The translations under genes and the position numbers were made by a program. From Chondrilla cf. caribensis (lineage: Eukaryota > Porifera > Demospongiae > Chondrillida > Chondrillidae), in contig OZ026551.1 in the NCBI GenBank assembly GCA_964020155.1, forward strand, positions 4,850,874 through 4,914,873: a stretch of DNA of 64,000 nt, read 5' to 3'. The notes under the pieces are model-generated. The model was not told the origin of the DNA. It saw nothing but the letters and a program-made list of their open reading frames with translations, and ran no database searches. Positions 50,320-64,000 of the stretch are shown one piece after another. The first letter of the stretch is position 1. Each line of letters opens with the position of its first letter.

Positions 50320-50520
50320 AAACATGAAATCCAAAAATCAACCTGGTGGAACACAGCAGCACAATCAAGCCTATTACTTGCACACCTACGGGTATAATAA
50401 TGCCTTCTTGTTCGAGCTCTATTACCCAATGCAATTCAGGTTACCTCCTACCTTTGAGAGTGGGAACTTGGAAAGCAACACCGTCTCGTGACCATAATAT
50501 GCTATGATGCAATACTACAC
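50320..50520 (-). pseudogene. CNNM pseudogene fragment
   Basis: Three collapsed pieces of CNNM exon 1 and its 5' flank are adjacent here: the first membrane helix (IIIPVGVQVIGLIVLLC versus CNNM LIIPIAVQVIGLVVLLC), the extracellular segment around 38,505-38,545, and the sequence just before the CNNM start codon (ACAACACCGTCTCGTGACC). Large internal deletions and stops make it non-functional. It marks the edge of the duplication that produced gene H. Confidence 0.8.
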
Positions 50521-51092
50521 TGCAATTCATGAAGCCAGAATCTGACTATAACTAGCCTAATTAACTGTCAAATCATACATGTATTACTGATTTGTGTCAT
50601 TTATGTTTATATGTATGTCATTCTTACAATAAAATAAAAATTAATTACTATAAAATTAATATAAAAATAACGATGCAATACAGTCCTGCGTAATATCCTA
50701 GAAGTTGTTGACTTCCACCAGGATGAACAGTACAATATAACAACCTGTTCTGGTCAACACAATTTGCAACCATATTATATAGCTGGTCAGACTGAACTGG
50801 CTAATGTCTCTGTGTTCCATATACACACATTGTATACAAGCATATAGTTCACCCAAATTAATTTTCTCATCCTCTACAAAACTCAATAACTACACAATGT
50901 ATCGTGATAATAAACTAAATAATATACAGAATTGAACTACAGTGTAAAGAAAATAAATGACTACGATGCATTGATCTTACTAATCTATTTGATTATATAT
51001 AATATTGAAACACACTGTTCATATTGCACACTACAGACTTGCTATTATGGTGAACGTTGTTGGTATGGCAATGGAATAAGACAGCCAATTGA
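50521..51092. other. 3' flank of gene H
   Basis: Contains copies of the CNNM 5' flank and of the segment at 40,915-41,220 (around ACTGAACTGGCTAATGTCTC). No gene. Confidence 0.45.
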
Positions 51093-51744
51093 TTATGGAG
51101 GAGGATACTTAGTAGCCCTATCCTTATTCATTTCATCATCCTTGATGTAAATGGTCATATTCTTCTTATTGAACATAATATTATTGTCTTCAGTAGAAAG
51201 GATCAGCTCAAAGTACTCTTTATTTTCTTTCTTGTCATCATTGATGATCTTGACGACTACAGTGGCCTTCTCCACCAGCTGGCCCATTCGGGTGAAGTAC
51301 AGAGAATGACTCTGGAGGACATAGTCCTCAACTAGAGGGAGGGAACAGAGGGTTATTTAAATTTTGATAAGAAATACTAAAATAAATTAAAAAAAAACAT
51401 TCAATACATTGTGCAAGTGTTTTGGTGTTAGGTATTTGTGTGGGAATGTATTTTAAATTGAATTCCATCGGGAATTCAAATTATTAGATTTTGTGCAGTG
51501 TAATACATAAGGATGAATGTACGGTGAATTCTCATTCATCTCCCAAAATTCATTTAAAAAAATATGATGGACTAACAGGTTTGATGGATTCACTGGACAT
51601 AATCATTAGAGCACTAGTATATTATATTGGTATTGAAATAGTGGCAGATGAAGCAGTGGTGGATCAAGTGGAATTTACTATACATATACATGTATCAACA
51701 GGATGTACTGGTATTAATTTAGGCATGATCCGAATGATAATGTG

Positions 51745-51797
<53 letters not shown>

Positions 51798-54700
51798 TGA
51801 ACAAATAATTACAAATATTGTAAACTACTCACATCTTTTAGCTGTCCCAATTTTATCTTTCACGCTCAATTTTGTCAGTCCTTCCATTTGACCATATCTA
51901 TACACATCAATGCACAGTAGAGTCTCTGATTCTGAAACTATCGTTGAATTCGAATTGAATGTTACAATGTTCGGAATTGGGATTGACGGGCACTCAGCAA
52001 AGAATCCCAGAACTGTAAGCAAGAAATTGAAAAATTAATTTACAGCAGTATGCTGGATCAACTCTAGTTGCACATTTAACAATTAGACACACCACACAAA
52101 CATACAAGCATGCATGCATACACACATACACGCACACACAAGCAAATACACACACACACACACACACAAGCAAATACACACACACAGACACACACACACA
52201 CACATACACACGCACGCACGCACGCACGCACACACACTGCTACTATTGCATTGAAAGATGCAATTTCCACCTGAATTCACATATAACAAAACCAGAACCA
52301 CATACTACAACAAGTTACAATACCCACCAGATAAGGTACTCTTAGTATCCTCTACCTCGTCACCTTTCCCACCCATGGAAATAGCAGATACAGTAACTCT
52401 GTATACTGTTGAAGTATTCAACCCTGGAACAAGCTGATAATTCTTGGAAGTGTTCAAGGATCCCATCATGTCCTTTCCTTTATAGATGTTCACATTATAA
52501 GCGATGATTTCTGAAGTACTTTTCGGTTCCTCCCATTCAATGAGCAATCCAGCAGAGCAATTGATGATGATTGGAATTATATCCAATGAAGATATCTTGC
52601 CAGGTACTACAAAAAGCATACAAATTAATAATGAACAGCTTTGTTTTTTTTAGAAATGTACAAAAATATAGTAAATCCAAACATTCTCGTGGGAACTATG
52701 TTTATTGATAGTTCAAGGTATAGACCCATAAATATGCATGCATATGTTCATGTAATGACAACAAGCCTTTAGTGGTGTTTACTACAATAATATCACTCCA
52801 ATCTCTATATTGTTTGAATTACCAATTTCAGAATAATGCTTCACACGTACTTCATTCCTGGCTGGATATCTAGTACAGTGGCCTCCCGAGTGCAGATTAA
52901 ATAAACTTACCATTATATTCTCTAGTCATAGTCATGTTATTTGGTTAACCGTAACCCTAATCTTGTCAAGGATTGAAGATTTCAGAGAACTACACTGCTT
53001 CCTGAAACCCCAGGCCTACACTGTAGTTGGTGTTCGATAGCATTCACTCTATCATTGGTTTGAGGATAGTGTCAAGTAACACTCACAGCAGGTGTAAAAT
53101 AGGAGTTATATCACTAATAAGACGCTCACTTTGAAAAGGGGCCAATAAAAATGTGTAACTTACAGATGGGTGAGTGAATGTGGCTATACTAACAGCTATA
53201 TATAACCGCAACTGACCCTTGCAAGGTAAAGGATTATGAACATAACTCATATCTGCCTTTTCCCCAGGTTGTCCATTAAAGGCCGCTACACTGATAGTGT
53301 ACTTTTTCCTTCTCTCCATTCCTGTCAGGGTGTGGTAGTTGGTGTTGTTTATCGTAACAACCTTTTGATGTGTTCCATTTTTCATGGTGAGGTTATAACA
53401 TAATATGTCTCCATTGGGCTCTTTAGGGGTAATCCAGCTCAACTCAATCCCATCTTCACATTTTCTAGTCATAGTCATATTTCTCGGAGGAGATGCACCT
53501 GAATTTGGTGATAACTCTCTTGTATCAATATTATAAAATACTGTATATTATATTGTTTGCAATTATAATGTGCGTGGTGAGAGACAGGAGGATTAAAGGA
53601 AAAATGAATACAATACTGTACTGTAGGTCCAATAAACACCCACCTTTTGATCGTGTGGTTACCTCTACTTCAGTTGGTGACTGACACCTTTTCTGATTGC
53701 TTCCTCCACCAAGTCCCCATGCTGTAATCCTATATTTAGTACCACGTACTAGTGGGTGGAATGTTGTTGATCCGCACTCCTGAAGATTCACATATTTCCC
53801 TTCTACTGGTACTCCAAGGTCCAATCTGGTATATCCAACAATAGCTCTATCAATACCATCAGGTAGTTTACCGATGGTCACAGTGATACTGGTACCATTA
53901 AAAGTTGGATTTTCAAATGTCAAATCCTTGCAGATAGTTTCTAAGGTGAGATTACAAGATGATCAATCTACATATACGTACATATGCAGATAAAATAGTG
54001 GTCAATGGTATACTTATAGCTTCAACATAAGTTACCACTTAACAAGAGTATATTAGTGGGCTAATTGTACATGCATAACTTCAACATTACATATTGCTCA
54101 CCGTTATTTAGGAACAGGTAGTGGAATAAGCCAGCACATCCCCCTTCTATTGCAAATGTCCCAGAAGCTAAAGCTCCTTCCTTAATGACTACAGTAGCAT
54201 TAGATCCACCATTTTTGATCTCATAATTATCACTAGTGAGGTTTGATGGAAAATATTCGAACTTAGCTACTCCACTCCTCACACTACACTCAATCATCCC
54301 ATCTCCTTCAGGATTGTTCGGTGGTTGTAGTTGTCGTCTGTCAGAGATGACTCCCTCATGCAATATCAGTCTACCATAACTGTGAACAACTCCACCATCT
54401 AAAACACATTCAAGAAGTATGTAGAAGAGATACTTCACAGATATCACACCTTCTCATAATAGCATTGATATTATGCAAATAGACTTGATATTAATCACTC
54501 TTATCCATATCAACAGCTAACGTTTAAGGATGGTCACCTGCATGCTTTTAATGGCCATGCACCTAGAATAACCCTCACAATGCATATTTCCAGGCTGCAG
54601 CAATGCAGCTAACATTTTAATATGCATATATAATATATTATATTACATTCCAATCTTGTTGATATACAGTCTGTATAAGTCCTGTCTAAACAGGGCAAGG

Positions 54701-56000
54701 AAATGCGGTCCTGTAGGTCACCACCTCGGACAAGTTCCAATGCAGGTAAGGTCCAATAGGTGACCACATTAAATGAAATATACCATACATGAACCCATGG
54801 TTGGCCATATTAGACAGATCTCACTGATTAGTATACTCTTAGAAACTAACCAGTAACATTTAGTTCAAACTCCTTCCTAACTCTTTCACGTCCATCAACA
54901 GAAACCATGCAGGCGTATGTCCCACTGTCATGTATGGAGGTTATGTTGATAGCTAGAACAGACTCATGTTTATTGAGTGAATGAATATTTCGTCCAGCAT
55001 ATCCTTCCTGCATACATGATTCATTCGGGCACATCCAGGTAAATTTGGGCTCTAGTCCACTTGCTAAACCAACTCTACAAACAAGAACAAGAGTTGTTCC
55101 TAGTGGTAGATTAGCCGGAGAGTCAATAGTTCCGTTAACATGGTAGCCGTCAATAAGTAATATTAGTTTCTCTGTAGGATAAAAAATGTTAACATTATTA
55201 TATTGGCACAGACAATAAAAATCTAATAATTACTACAGTTTATAATTAGTACTCCAACTCTCTACTCTTAGTACTATAATATGAACAAAACATGGGCACG
55301 AGTTGACTATGGGTGTATTGAAGGTTACAAGTCCTTAGGGCTAGTGAATTTAGATTTACATTCGTAGATTAATTGCCAGGCGGTAGGGGAAGGTTACTTG
55401 TTTCCATTTTGTTGTGGAGTCTAATCGAGGTTATACATCGGGTTTACTGATTACGGCATTTTGGCCAATATGCGCCATCTTCTTTAAACATCCGGCCATC
55501 GAAGCGTCCAATCTCGATTTGTACGTCAAACCATAGGGTATACAGTATCTATGGTCAAACTGGAAGGGGACATGAACGTGATACAAAGCGATGGGATGAT
55601 TTCATTTCGGGTCAACTGCGTTTGACGAATTGGTTACTTACGTTTCGTTTACTCATGGTCATGAACATTCAGTCTTCCATTCAAATCATAGAACCTAAAT
55701 GGCATTAAACAACGATAACGAAAACGCATCCTCAACACGTGATAACGACGTCATGCAGAGCGAATGCGACATAAACGTCATCGTTCCACAGCCGCGGGTT
55801 CGTCCTTTTTCTTCAGCACGAGAGTATCTAGATCTCCGTCAAAAATAATCAATCGCCTTCTAACTCCAAAAATTGAAATGTCGATTACTGATTGCTCGCT
55901 CCATTTGACCACAGATTAAATCAAACATACCTTCTACAGGCTGTGCTGGAATGACTGACGTTAAATACGCAATCAGAAAGATCAGAACAAGTCTCAACAT
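51093..56000 (-). CDS. Gene H: secreted Ig / FN3 / Calx-beta protein, paralog of gene G
   Basis: Eight exons, 55,931-56,000; 54,851-55,171; 54,102-54,398; 53,644-53,940; 53,217-53,498; 52,328-52,606; 51,833-52,012; 51,093-51,331, join in phase 1 to 654 residues. Layout equals that of G: signal peptide (1-23, [19 protein letters not shown]), Ig (24-130; [20 protein letters not shown]), unrecognised module (131-229), FN3-like (230-328), FN3 twice (329-515), Calx-beta (516-654; [20 protein letters not shown], then [13 protein letters not shown]). There is no membrane helix, so secretion is expected. Differences from G are spread along the protein without stops, which suggests that both copies remain functional. 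Located immediately upstream of the large satellite array. Confidence 0.82.
51521..51690. mobile_element. MITE in the gene H Calx-beta intron
   Basis: Counterpart of 41,647-41,812 (CGGTGAATTCTC start, AATATGATGGACTAACAGG middle, GATCAAGTGGAATTTACTA end). Confidence 0.5.
51746..51795 (+). repeat. (TG)n microsatellite in a gene H intron
   Basis: About 50 bases of pure TG, at the same place as the longer tract at 41,883-42,069 in gene G. Confidence 0.95.
52093..52240 (+). repeat. CA-rich microsatellite in a gene H intron
   Basis: Mixed CA, CGCA and CAAGCAAATA repeats, equivalent in position to 42,431-42,526 in gene G. Confidence 0.9.
55172..55930. other. First intron of gene H
   Basis: Unlike other introns here it has a CpG-containing stretch (about 55,600-55,860), which carries a small plus-strand ORF listed separately. 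Otherwise nothing is recognised. Confidence 0.4.
55699..55848 (+). CDS. Small plus-strand ORF in the gene H intron
   Basis: 49 codons from ATG to TAA, with an acidic/polar start ([17 protein letters not shown]) and an end [16 protein letters not shown]. Its base composition is more CpG-rich than its surroundings. No homology recognised and no paralog in gene G. It may be a remnant or first exon of a transferred or transposed gene, or chance. Confidence 0.2.
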   Translation: MALNNDNENASSTRDNDVMQSECDINVIVPQPRVRPFSSAREYLDLRQK

Positions 56001-56071
56001 GTTGAATCCTTGGGACACCAACTTCTGCAAGCCTCACGCGTTATCGAATGAGAGTTGTTGATCATCTCTCC

Positions 56072-56079
56072 TTTATATA
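56072..56079 (-). promoter_or_regulatory. Candidate TATA box of gene H
   Basis: TATATAAA on the minus strand, about 72 bases upstream of the H start codon, in sequence otherwise conserved with gene G (GCTGCACTATATAA). Confidence 0.5.
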
Positions 56080-57410
56080 GTGCAGCAAATAGTGAAATTC
56101 TGTGCCCATCGTGCAAGTGAACTCATACTTTGGTTAAGCGGTCATACGATTCTAAATATTACCCTCTTTGTACGAATATCGTTTATTAAACTTTAATAAA
56201 AACCACACACTGGCTGTATTATATATGTAGAATATCGTCATCGTGTACACGATCTAATAATTATATTATAGGAAGCATTTGAAAAGTAGTAAGGCTGTGA
56301 AAATAAGTTTCTGCTGGCTTCATTTACAATAACTCGCACGTATCATTTTGTAAATTGTTACGAATTTATTGTAATCAATGCGCCATGCTTATTCACGAAT
56401 TCTGACATAATAATGCTGAATTTTCAAGGGTTGATTATATCATTATGACATATAAATTCCGATGTAATATACTAAATTCAAGGGTTGATTACATCATTAT
56501 GACATGAATTTCGATGTAATATACTGAATTCAAGGGTTTATTATATCATTATGACATATGAATTCCGATGTATTCAGAAGAGGGCAAAAGTATACATAGA
56601 TACTTGAAAAGTGGTAAGGTCGAAACCTTATCAGCAGTACCACTTCCTATGCCCTTGTTATAGATAGCATAGGAGGAGGAATGGTTTGGCAAGGGGGGGC
56701 CTAAAGGCCATGGTGCTGAACTCATGAATAATATTACAATTGCGTCCATGCATGTGATACTCTACATAGACGTTCTTGGCCCCACCTTTGTAATGAGTGC
56801 CCCCCCCTGTTTCGCTGCCTATGGATAGATAGGTATTATTATAGTGCGACATACCAATAAGGCATGGCAGCATAGGGCGTAGGGCCCTAGGGCAGAAAAT
56901 TGCAGAAAAAGTAAAACATAATTATCACCGATACTATTAAATCAATGACAAAACCGGTACCTTAGTCAACAAAGCATAAATCTTCTTCACAATTGATTGA
57001 CTTTGACAATCACCAGTAAGAATTATCAACGCTTCTGCTTCATTACTCATGCCTGCAAAATCTATACAATATCCCTCTACCTACCCTATTAGAGGAATCT
57101 ACTTGCTTCCCATGTCTCGGACTGGAGTAGGCAATGTCTGATATATCTTCAATGTCACCAGTAGAATATGCACTACAAACGTGTAGCTATATCGGCACCT
57201 GCCTCTCACATTGTCTGGTTTCAATGTGGAGTTGACCTGCTCCTCCCCTCAATTGAATTAGGACTCTCCTACGGACTTATATATGCATAATAATTCCAAA
57301 AATGTTGTATAAAATACTATAAATCATGTACCATCACCCTCATGCACAGACAATACATAAACATACACTCACAAAAACACACCCACAAACCAACACACTC
57401 ACGTGTACAA

Positions 57411-58475
<1,065 letters not shown>

Positions 58476-59490
58476 TCCTATGTAATATACTGAATTCAAA
58501 GGTTGATTTATATCATTATGACATGAATCCCGATGTAATATACTGAATTCAAGGGTTTATTATATCATTATGACAAAGACCATGGTGCTGAAAATGTGAT
58601 GTAATAACCTGACGTCAAGGGTTGATTATATCATTATGACATATGAATTCCCATGTCTTCAGAAGATGGCAAAAGTATACATAGGTACCAGAAAAGTGGT
58701 AAGGTCGAAACCTTACCAACTGCACCACTTCCTATGCCCTTGTTATAGATAGCATAGGAGGAGGAATGGTTTGGCAAGTGGGGGCCTAAAGGCCATGGTG
58801 CTGAACTCATGATTAATATTGCACTTGCGTCCATGCATGTAATACTCTACATAGACGTTCTTGGCCCCACCTTTGTGATGAGTGCCCCCCCGTTTCTCCG
58901 CCTATGGATAGATGGGTATTATTATAGTGCGACATACCAATAAGGCATGACAGCATAGGGCGTAGGGCCCTAGGGTAGAAAATTACAGAAAAGGTAAAAC
59001 ATAATTATCACCAATACTATTAAATCAACGACAAAACCGGTACCTCAGTCAACAAAGCATAAATCTTCTTCACAATTGATGGACTTTGACTATCACCAGT
59101 ATGAATCATCGATGCTTCTGCTTCATTACTCATGGCTGCACAATCTATACAATATCCCTCTACCTACCCTATTAGAGGATATCTACTTGCTTCCCATGTC
59201 TCGGACTGGAGTAGTCAATGTCTGATATATCTTCAATGTCACCAGTAGAATATGCATTACAAACATGTAGCTATATCGGCACCTGCCTCCATCGGCTGGT
59301 TTCAATGTGGAGTTGACCTGTTCCTCCCCTCAATTGAATTAGGACTCTCCTATGGACTTATATATGCATAATAATTCTAAAAATGTTGTATAAAATACTA
59401 TAAATCGTGTACCATCACCCTCATGCACAGACAATACATACACATACACTCACAAAAACACATCCACAAACCAACACACTCACATGTACA

Positions 59491-59603
<113 letters not shown>

Positions 59604-60507
59604 TCCTATGTAATATACTGAATTCAAGAGTTGATTATATCATTATGATATATGAATTCCGATGTATTCAGAAGAGGGCAAACGTATACATAGATACTTG
59701 AAAAGTGGTAAGGCCGAAACCTTACCAGCTCCACCACTTCCTATGCCCTTGTTATAGATAGCATAGGAGGAGGAATGGTTTGGCAAGTGGGGGCCTAAAG
59801 GTCATGGTGCTGAACTCATGAATAATATTGCAATTGCGTCCATGCATGTAATACTCTACATAGACGTTCTTGGCCCCACCTTTGTAATGAGTGCCCCCCC
59901 CCCCCCCCCATTTCGCTGCCTATGGATAGATAGGTATTATTATAGTGCGACATGCCAATAAGGCATGGCAGCATAGGGTGTAGGGCCCTAGGGTAGAAAA
60001 TTACAGAAAAAGTAAAACATAATTATCACCGATACTATTAAATCAACGACAAAACCGGTACCTCAGTCAACAAAGCATAAATCTTCTTCACAATTGATGG
60101 ACTTTGACAATCACAACTAAGATTCATCAACACTTCTGCTTCATTACTCATGGCTGCAAAATCTATACGATACCCCTCTACCTACCCTATTAGAGGATAT
60201 CTACTTGCTTCCCATGTCTCGGACTGGAGTAGTCAATGTCTGATATATCTTCAATGTCACCAGTAGAATATGCACTTCAAACATGTAGCTATATCGGCAC
60301 CTGCCTCCATCGGCTGGTTTCAATGTGGAGTTGACCTGTTCCTCCCCTCAATTGAATTAGGACTCTCCTATGGACTTATATATGCATAATAATTCTAAAA
60401 ATGTTGTATAAAATACTGTAAATCATGTACCATCATCCTCATGCACAGACAATACATACACATACACTCACAAAAACACACCCACAAACCAACACACTCA
60501 CATGTAC

Positions 60508-60508
<1 letters not shown>

Positions 60509-60582
<74 letters not shown>

Positions 60583-60605
60583 CACACACACACTCACACA
60601 CACAC

Positions 60606-60661
<56 letters not shown>

Positions 60662-60688
60662 CACACACACACTCACACACACACACAC

Positions 60689-60737
<49 letters not shown>

Positions 60738-60738
60738 C
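60509..60738 (+). repeat. (CA)n block of satellite unit 3
   Basis: About 230 bases of CA, with an AACACACACACACTCACACA-type segment occurring twice. Confidence 0.96.
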
Positions 60739-61916
60739 AATTCCTATGTAATATACTGAATTCAAGAGTTGATTATATCATTATGACATGAATTCCAATG
60801 TAATATACTGAATTCAAGGGTTTATTATATCATTATGACATATGAATTCCGATGTATTCAGAATATGGCAAAAGTATACATAGATACTTGAAAAGTGGTA
60901 AGGCCGAAACCTTACCAGCTCCACCACTTCCTATGCCCTTGTTATAGATAGCATAGGAGGAGGAATGGTTTGGCAAGTGGGGGCCTAAAGGCCATGGTGC
61001 TGAAAATGTGATGTAATAACCTGACATCAAGGGTTGATTATATCATTATGACATATGAATTCCGATGTATTCAGAAAATGGCAAAAGTGTACATAGGTAC
61101 TAGAAAAGTGGTAAGATCAAAACCTTACCAGTTGCACCACTTCCTATGCCCTTGTTATAGATAGCATAGGAGGAGGAATGGTTTGGCAAGTGGGGGGCCT
61201 AAAGGTCATGGTGCTGAACTCATGATTAATATTGCAATTGCGTCCATGCATGTAATACTCTACATAGACGTTCTTGGCCCCACCTTTGTAATGAGTGCCC
61301 CCCCCCCCTCCCTGGTTCGCTGCCTATGGATAGATAGGTATTATTATCGTGCAACATACCAATAAGGCATGGCAGCATAGGGCGTAGGGCCCTAGGGTAG
61401 AAAATTACAGAAAAAGTAAAACATAATTATCACCGATACTATTAAATCAACGACAAAACCGGTACCTCAGTCAACAAAGCATAAATCTTCTTCACAATTG
61501 ATGGACTTTGACAATCACATGTAAGATTCATCAACACTTCTGCTTCATTACTCATGGCTGCAAAATCTATACGATACCCCTCTACCTACCCTATTAGAGG
61601 ATATCTACTTGCTTCCCATGTCTCGGACTGGAGTAGGCAATGTCTGATATATCTTCAATGTCACCAGTAGAATATGCACTACAAACATGTAGCTATATCG
61701 GCACCTGCCTCTCACATTATCTGGTTTCAATGTGGAGTTGACCTGTTCCTCCCCTCAATTGAATTAGGACTCTCCTATGGACTTATATAATACTATATGT
61801 CTAAAAATAATGCTGTATAAAATACTATAAATCATGTACCATCATCCTCATGCACAGACAATACATACACATACACTCACAAAAACACACCCACAAACCA
61901 ACACACTCACATGTAC

Positions 61917-62004
<88 letters not shown>

Positions 62005-62007
62005 ACA

Positions 62008-62064
<57 letters not shown>

Positions 62065-62068
62065 CACA

Positions 62069-62121
<53 letters not shown>

Positions 62122-62161
62122 ACACAAACACACAAACACACATACACACACACACACACAC

Positions 62162-62228
<67 letters not shown>

Positions 62229-62231
62229 ACA

Positions 62232-62278
<47 letters not shown>

Positions 62279-62282
62279 CACA

Positions 62283-62337
<55 letters not shown>

Positions 62338-62360
62338 ACACAAACACACAAACACACATA

Positions 62361-62428
<68 letters not shown>

Positions 62429-62431
62429 ACA

Positions 62432-62484
<53 letters not shown>

Positions 62485-62488
62485 CACA

Positions 62489-62533
<45 letters not shown>

Positions 62534-62548
62534 ACACAAACACACAAA

Positions 62549-62624
<76 letters not shown>

Positions 62625-62627
62625 ACA

Positions 62628-62666
<39 letters not shown>

Positions 62667-62681
62667 ACACAAACACACAAA

Positions 62682-62734
<53 letters not shown>

Positions 62735-62738
62735 CACA

Positions 62739-62783
<45 letters not shown>

Positions 62784-62798
62784 ACACAAACACACAAA

Positions 62799-62880
<82 letters not shown>

Positions 62881-62883
62881 ACA

Positions 62884-62922
<39 letters not shown>

Positions 62923-62937
62923 ACACAAACACACAAA

Positions 62938-63012
<75 letters not shown>

Positions 63013-63026
63013 ACACACACACACAC

Positions 63027-63071
<45 letters not shown>

Positions 63072-63081
63072 ACACACACAC

Positions 63082-63144
<63 letters not shown>
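61917..63144 (+). repeat. (CA)n block of satellite unit 4 with higher-order repeats
   Basis: 1.2 kb of CA in which marker variants recur in a set order: CCACACAAACAC, CGCCACACAAACAC, then CATACACACACAAACACACA and another CATACAC. The set repeats about five to six times, so longer segments have been duplicated within the CA tract. Confidence 0.93.
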
Positions 63145-63147
<3 letters not shown>

Positions 63148-64000
63148 TCCTATGTAATATACTGAATTCAAGAGTTGATTATATCATTATGACATGAATC
63201 CCGATGTGATATACTGAATTCAAGGGTTTATTATATCATTATGATATATGAATTCCGATGTATTCAGAAGATGGCAAAAGTATACATAGATACTTGAAAA
63301 GTGGTAAGGCCGAAACCTTACCTGTTGCACCACTTCCTATGCCCTTGTTATAGATAGCATAGGAGGAGGAATGGTTTGGCAAGTGGGGGCCTAAAGGCCA
63401 TGGTGCTGAACTCATGATTAATATTGCACTTGCGTCCATGCATGTGATACTCTACATAGACGTTCTTGGCCCCACCTTTGTGATGAGTGCCCCCCCGTTT
63501 CTCCGCCTATGGATAGATAGGTATTATTATAGTGCGACATGCCAATAAGGCATGACAGCATAGGGCGTAGGGCCCTAGGGTAGAAAATTACAGAAAAGGT
63601 AAAACATAATTATCACCAATACTATTAAATCAACGACAAAACCGGTACCTCAGTCAACAAAGCATAAATCTTCTTCACAATTGATGGACTTTGACTATCA
63701 CCAGTATGAATCATCGATGCTTCTGCTTCATTACTCATGGCTGCAAAATCTATACGATACCCCTCTACCTACCCTATTAGAGGAAATCTACTTGCTTCCC
63801 ATGCCTCTGACTGGAGAGGGCAATGTCTGATATATCTTCAATGTCACCAGTAGAATATGCACTACAAACATGTAGCTATATCGGCACCTGCCTCTCACAT
63901 TGTCTGGTTTCAATGTGGAGTTGACCTGTTCCTCCCCTCAATTGAATTAGGACTCTCCTATGGACTTATATATGCATAATAATTCTAAAAATGTTGTATA

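Overview
The window looks like AT-rich nuclear DNA from an early-branching animal, most likely a demosponge; that placement is inference from gene content, with no species marker seen. Reasons: intron-rich minus-strand genes with GT-AG introns, fibronectin type III (FN3), Ig and Calx-beta ectodomains, a metazoan CNNM transporter gene, many short DNA transposons and very long (CA)n tracts. Every gene I can assemble lies on the minus strand, so 5' ends are at high coordinates. Splice sites were placed by eye from GT/AG signals, reading phase and comparison between copies.

Region 1 (1-31,607) is a tandem array of type I membrane receptor genes: A (cut off by the left edge), B (4,206-7,723), C (9,991-16,117), D (decayed, about 17,575-18,440), E (20,522-24,132) and F (25,814-31,607). 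Each has several FN3 domains, mostly one per exon with phase 1 at both ends, then an exon with one glycine-rich transmembrane helix, then a short cytoplasmic tail exon. F is complete with a signal peptide exon (672 residues by my reconstruction). The 5' ends of B, C and E are unresolved. FN3 exons of B, D and E are very similar to one another, as are one exon each of C and F, which points to recent exon duplication or gene conversion.

Region 2 (31,608-38,847) has transposon-derived and simple repeats, including a 16-bp minisatellite, and then a three-exon CNNM-type divalent-metal transporter/regulator gene (798 residues). A 43-bp repeat has tandemly copied its first exon-intron junction.

Region 3 (38,848-56,100) holds two paralogous secreted-protein genes, G (41,230-48,489, 650 residues) and H (51,093-56,000, 654 residues). 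Both encode signal peptide, Ig, an unrecognised module of about 95 residues, an FN3-like domain, two FN3 domains and a C-terminal Calx-beta domain. They arose by segmental duplication: a broken piece of CNNM lies next to H, and a dead signal-peptide exon with its promoter lies between the genes.

Region 4 (about 56,420-64,000) is an array of roughly 1-kb non-coding units, each ending in a (CA)n block of 0.1 to 1.2 kb; it runs off the window. Taken together, the array of FN3 receptors beside secreted Ig/FN3/Calx-beta proteins is a plausible cell-adhesion or self-recognition cluster. That role is inferred from architecture only.
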